53,716 nt of DNA from Nostoc sp. FACHB-973. GTDB lineage: Bacteria; Cyanobacteriota; Cyanobacteriia; Cyanobacteriales; Nostocaceae. Positions 51,726 through 53,716 of the stretch are shown here, piece by piece (the stretch's first letter is position 1; each line of letters starts with the position of its first letter). The notes beneath the pieces were generated by a model. That model was not told where the DNA came from. It saw only the letters and a list, made by a program, of their open reading frames with translations, and made no database searches. A program made the position numbers and the translations under genes. Location: NCBI RefSeq assembly GCF_014698115.1, contig NZ_JACJSJ010000054.1, positions 1-53,716 on the forward strand, in the 5' to 3' direction.

Positions 51726-52577
51726 GTGTCAATAACAGAACATAAAATAACTGTAAATTCACTTGAATGGTTTTATCGGGAATCTTTACCAATCGGCAGA
51801 ACTGACTTAGCGCCGGTATTGTTGCTACACGGCTTAGTTTCACAAAGTTACAGTTGGCGTCATATTATACCAGCTTTGGCGAATCAGGGTACAAGAGCGA
51901 TCGCACCAGATTGGATTGGTTACGGGTTTTCTGCAAAACCAGAAAAACGAGATTTTGCTTACACTCCTGATGCTTTTATCACAGCATTAGAAGCATTTAT
52001 CAAAGCACTAGAACTTGAACATTTTTCTTTAGTTGTACAAGGATTTTTAGGTTCTGTAGGACTACAATATGCTTTGCGTCACCCAGAACAAATTGCCAAT
52101 TTAGCTATCTTAAATACACCTATTTCAACGGCTGCCAAATTACCCTGGAAAATTAAACAAATGGGTTTACCTTTGGCTGGTGAAATCATGACCCAAGACC
52201 CGCTGTTAGTTGACCGGACGCTAGAAGGTGGAAGCCGTTATCGCATCGGAGATAAAGATTTAGATGTTTATCGAAAACCATTTTTGACAACTTCTGCATC
52301 TGGTCGAGGTTTGTTAGCAAGTATCCGCAACTTACAACTTGATTCAGCAATGACAGAAATCGAATCTGGCTTTAAAGAATGGCAACAACCAATTCTGATT
52401 CAATGGGGTATGATTGACCCTTGGTTACCCGTAGATATTGCAGAAAATTTTGCTAATTCGGTATCCAATACAGAATTAATAAAACTTAATAACGTTGGAC
52501 ATTACCCTCAAGAACATTACCATGAGACTATTTTAGAAGACCTTTTACCATTTCTGCGTCGTAAAGATGCTCATTGA
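51726..52577 (+). CDS. Alpha/beta hydrolase-fold protein without canonical nucleophile
   Basis: 283 aa, GTG start at 51726 after the repeat block. The fold is clear: VLLLHGLVSQSYSWRHIIPA (oxyanion strand), APDWIGYGFSAKP, a cap region, IQWGMIDPWLP (acid Asp), and NVGHYPQEHYHE (catalytic His). The elbow, however, reads LVVQGFLGSVGLQ. In haloalkane dehalogenase and epoxide hydrolase-like relatives this is (H/Q)DWGG or G(H)SMGG, so the residue in the nucleophile position is Gly. It may be a non-catalytic or different-chemistry member of the family, which occurs across cyanobacteria. Located in the cytoplasm. Downstream are GAATTCA repeats and then hemJ. Confidence 0.85.
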   Translation: MSITEHKITVNSLEWFYRESLPIGRTDLAPVLLLHGLVSQSYSWRHIIPALANQGTRAIAPDWIGYGFSAKPEKRDFAYTPDAFITALEAFIKALELEHFSLVVQGFLGSVGLQYALRHPEQIANLAILNTPISTAAKLPWKIKQMGLPLAGEIMTQDPLLVDRTLEGGSRYRIGDKDLDVYRKPFLTTSASGRGLLASIRNLQLDSAMTEIESGFKEWQQPILIQWGMIDPWLPVDIAENFANSVSNTELIKLNNVGHYPQEHYHETILEDLLPFLRRKDAH

Positions 52578-52615
52578 GAATATACCTCTGGCAAAAATCG
52601 ATAATATAAAAAGGA

Positions 52616-52820
52616 GTCAGAATTCAGAATTCAGAATTCAGAATTCAGGAGTCAGAATAAATGAATGGAGGGTTCTAAGTCACCACTAATTTTAGTCCAC
52701 TAAAGAAAAGATTGAGTGGCGAAATTCAAACATTCTTGCTTGTTAAAACTCCATCCTTTCACTGCTGGAGTATTCTGACTTCTGAATTCTGACTTCTGAA
52801 TTCTGACTCCTGAATTCTGA
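52616..52820. repeat. GAATTCA / TGAATTCTGACT heptamer arrays in opposite orientation
   Basis: AGAATTC copies at 52618-52652 and TTCTGAATTCTGACT units at 52781-52820 flank about 120 bp of unique DNA in the 287-bp gap before hemJ; the arms are complementary. Confidence 0.8.
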
Positions 52821-52864
52821 CTACTAAAAATGCATCACAACCACACTGATGGAGATAAAAATTC

Positions 52865-53449
52865 ATGGCTTATTCATGGTTTAAAGCATTTCATATTGTC
52901 GGATTTGTAGTTTGGTTTGCCGGTTTATTCTACCTGGTACGTCTTTTTATTTATCACGTTGAAGCGAACCTTGAACCTGAACCAGCGCGAACCATACTGA
53001 AAAATCAGTATCAAATTATGGAAAAGCGCCTCTACCATATCATCACTAATCCAGGAATGTATTTGACGATCGCAATGGCCATCGGTTTAATCAGCACTGA
53101 ACCCGAAGTGTTAAAAGAGGGCTGGTTGCATATCAAACTCCTGTTTGTGGCCATTTTAATAGGCTATCATCATTACTGCGCTCGTCTGATGAAGAAATTA
53201 GCAGCAGATGAATGTACCTGGAGTGGTCAGCAATTACGTGCGTTAAATGAAGCACCGACAGTTATGTTGGTAGCGATCGTCTTACTCGCTATATTTAAAA
53301 ATAATCTACCAACAGATATTGCGGCCTGGGGCATTTTCGCCATGATTATTTTGATGGCAGTCACTATTCAACTTTACGCCAAAAAACGTAGGCAGGATAA
53401 AGAGAAGTTGATGGCGCAGATAGGACAAATTCCACAAGAACAAAGTTAG
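52865..53449 (+). CDS. hemJ: HemJ protoporphyrinogen oxidase
   Basis: 194 aa with four membrane helices. The start MAYSWFKAFHIVGFVVWFAG holds the conserved His of the HemJ family; further motifs are YLVRLFIYHVEA, MEKRLYHIITNPGM, GWLHIKLLFVAILIGYHHY and LRALNEAPTVMLVAIVLLA. HemJ oxidises protoporphyrinogen IX to protoporphyrin IX in the membrane, the penultimate step shared by heme and chlorophyll synthesis in cyanobacteria lacking HemY. ATG 52865 begins the homology. A charged cytoplasmic tail (KKRRQDKEKLMAQ) ends it. Single-gene unit. Confidence 0.95.
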   Translation: MAYSWFKAFHIVGFVVWFAGLFYLVRLFIYHVEANLEPEPARTILKNQYQIMEKRLYHIITNPGMYLTIAMAIGLISTEPEVLKEGWLHIKLLFVAILIGYHHYCARLMKKLAADECTWSGQQLRALNEAPTVMLVAIVLLAIFKNNLPTDIAAWGIFAMIILMAVTIQLYAKKRRQDKEKLMAQIGQIPQEQS

Positions 53450-53716
53450 ACAACAGTGCCTGGGATATCTCAGATAAAGTAGGGGCACAATATTGTTCAC
53501 CTGGGTCAACTTTGAGAACTTTTCATTTATTTGAACCACATATTTTGTAGGGGGCACAGCATTGCTCATAGGTGTCAACTTAACGTGAAACCCTTGTTCC
53601 ACAAACGTTTTACCCCCCTTAATCCCCCCTTATAAAGCAGGGCTGTTTCATTCCATTTCAAACAAGATTTGTCAAGATCGTTAGCAAGAAAATTGTAAGT
53701 AAGCGTGACGAAGAGA
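53450..53716. other. 267-bp intergenic region with decayed palindromic repeats
   Basis: Two decayed copies of the GTAGGGGCACAGCATTGC element (53479-53500 and 53547-53570), GTGTCAACTTAACGTGAAA (also near 27001), and CCCCCCTTAATCCCCCCTTA. No gene. Confidence 0.5.

Overview
The window reads as chromosomal DNA of a filamentous, nitrogen-fixing cyanobacterium of the Nostoc/Anabaena type. The evidence is many GCGATCGC (HIP1) octamers, a PsbQ (CyanoQ) lipoprotein, HemJ, a PEP-CTERM protein, a NifE-like protein, a complete ebo gene set, a caspase/NB-ARC/TPR protein, and intergenic DNA full of 7-bp and 9-bp tandem repeats and small palindromic elements. I saw no rRNA, tRNA, CRISPR array, intact IS or phage.

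Layout. 1-6.3 kb: a PEP-CTERM protein convergent with a giant SBBP/Calx-beta repeat protein, plus a secreted hypothetical protein. 7-15.4 kb: a small membrane protein, LtrA, a solitary NifE paralog, an Rpn/DUF4351 nuclease-like protein, an unusual cNMP/AAA/polyferredoxin membrane protein and a transaldolase-like aldolase. 15.4-16.3 kb: element graveyard (TIR-bounded element, TnpB-like relic, 21-bp minisatellite). 16.3-31.9 kb: MFS transporter, rubrerythrin, Old Yellow Enzyme, HlyD-type adaptor, LysR regulator divergent from a CadD-like transporter, secreted and membrane hypotheticals, methyltransferase, a broken small gene, pirin, TerB-like protein, Dps, aldo/keto reductase and Uma2. Several of these suit redox, iron and stress handling.

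32-39.7 kb: the ebo cluster, eboA-B-C-E-F on the plus strand and eboD divergent on the minus strand across an AT-rich 480-bp promoter region. The ebo genes are known to be needed for export of the scytonemin precursor to the periplasm in Nostoc. 39.8-43.5 kb: a GC-richer secreted phosphoesterase-like protein, a heme catalase preceded by a perfect 14-bp inverted repeat, and an orphan AbrB-like antitoxin. 43.5-49.3 kb: a second 21-bp minisatellite, then a minus-strand group: small hypothetical protein, alpha/beta hydrolase, caspase-NB-ARC protein and TPR protein. The last two appear to be one NLR-like protein split by a frame change with a 4-bp overlap. 49.8-53.4 kb: psbQ, a glycine-oxidase-like flavoenzyme, an alpha/beta hydrolase lacking the usual nucleophile, and hemJ.

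Best candidates for something new: (i) the split caspase/NB-ARC/TPR protein with its neighbouring serine hydrolase, a likely conflict or cell-death module; (ii) the fusion of a CRP-like sensor, a degenerate sigma54-activator-like AAA domain and a NosR/NapH-like polyferredoxin, in a phylum that lacks sigma54; (iii) the lone NifE paralog. A second theme is how often small repeats contact genes: one lies in frame inside the LysR gene, and others form or abut the ends of the MFS, EboE, AKR and 144-aa genes. All calls come from reading the sequence; no database search was run.
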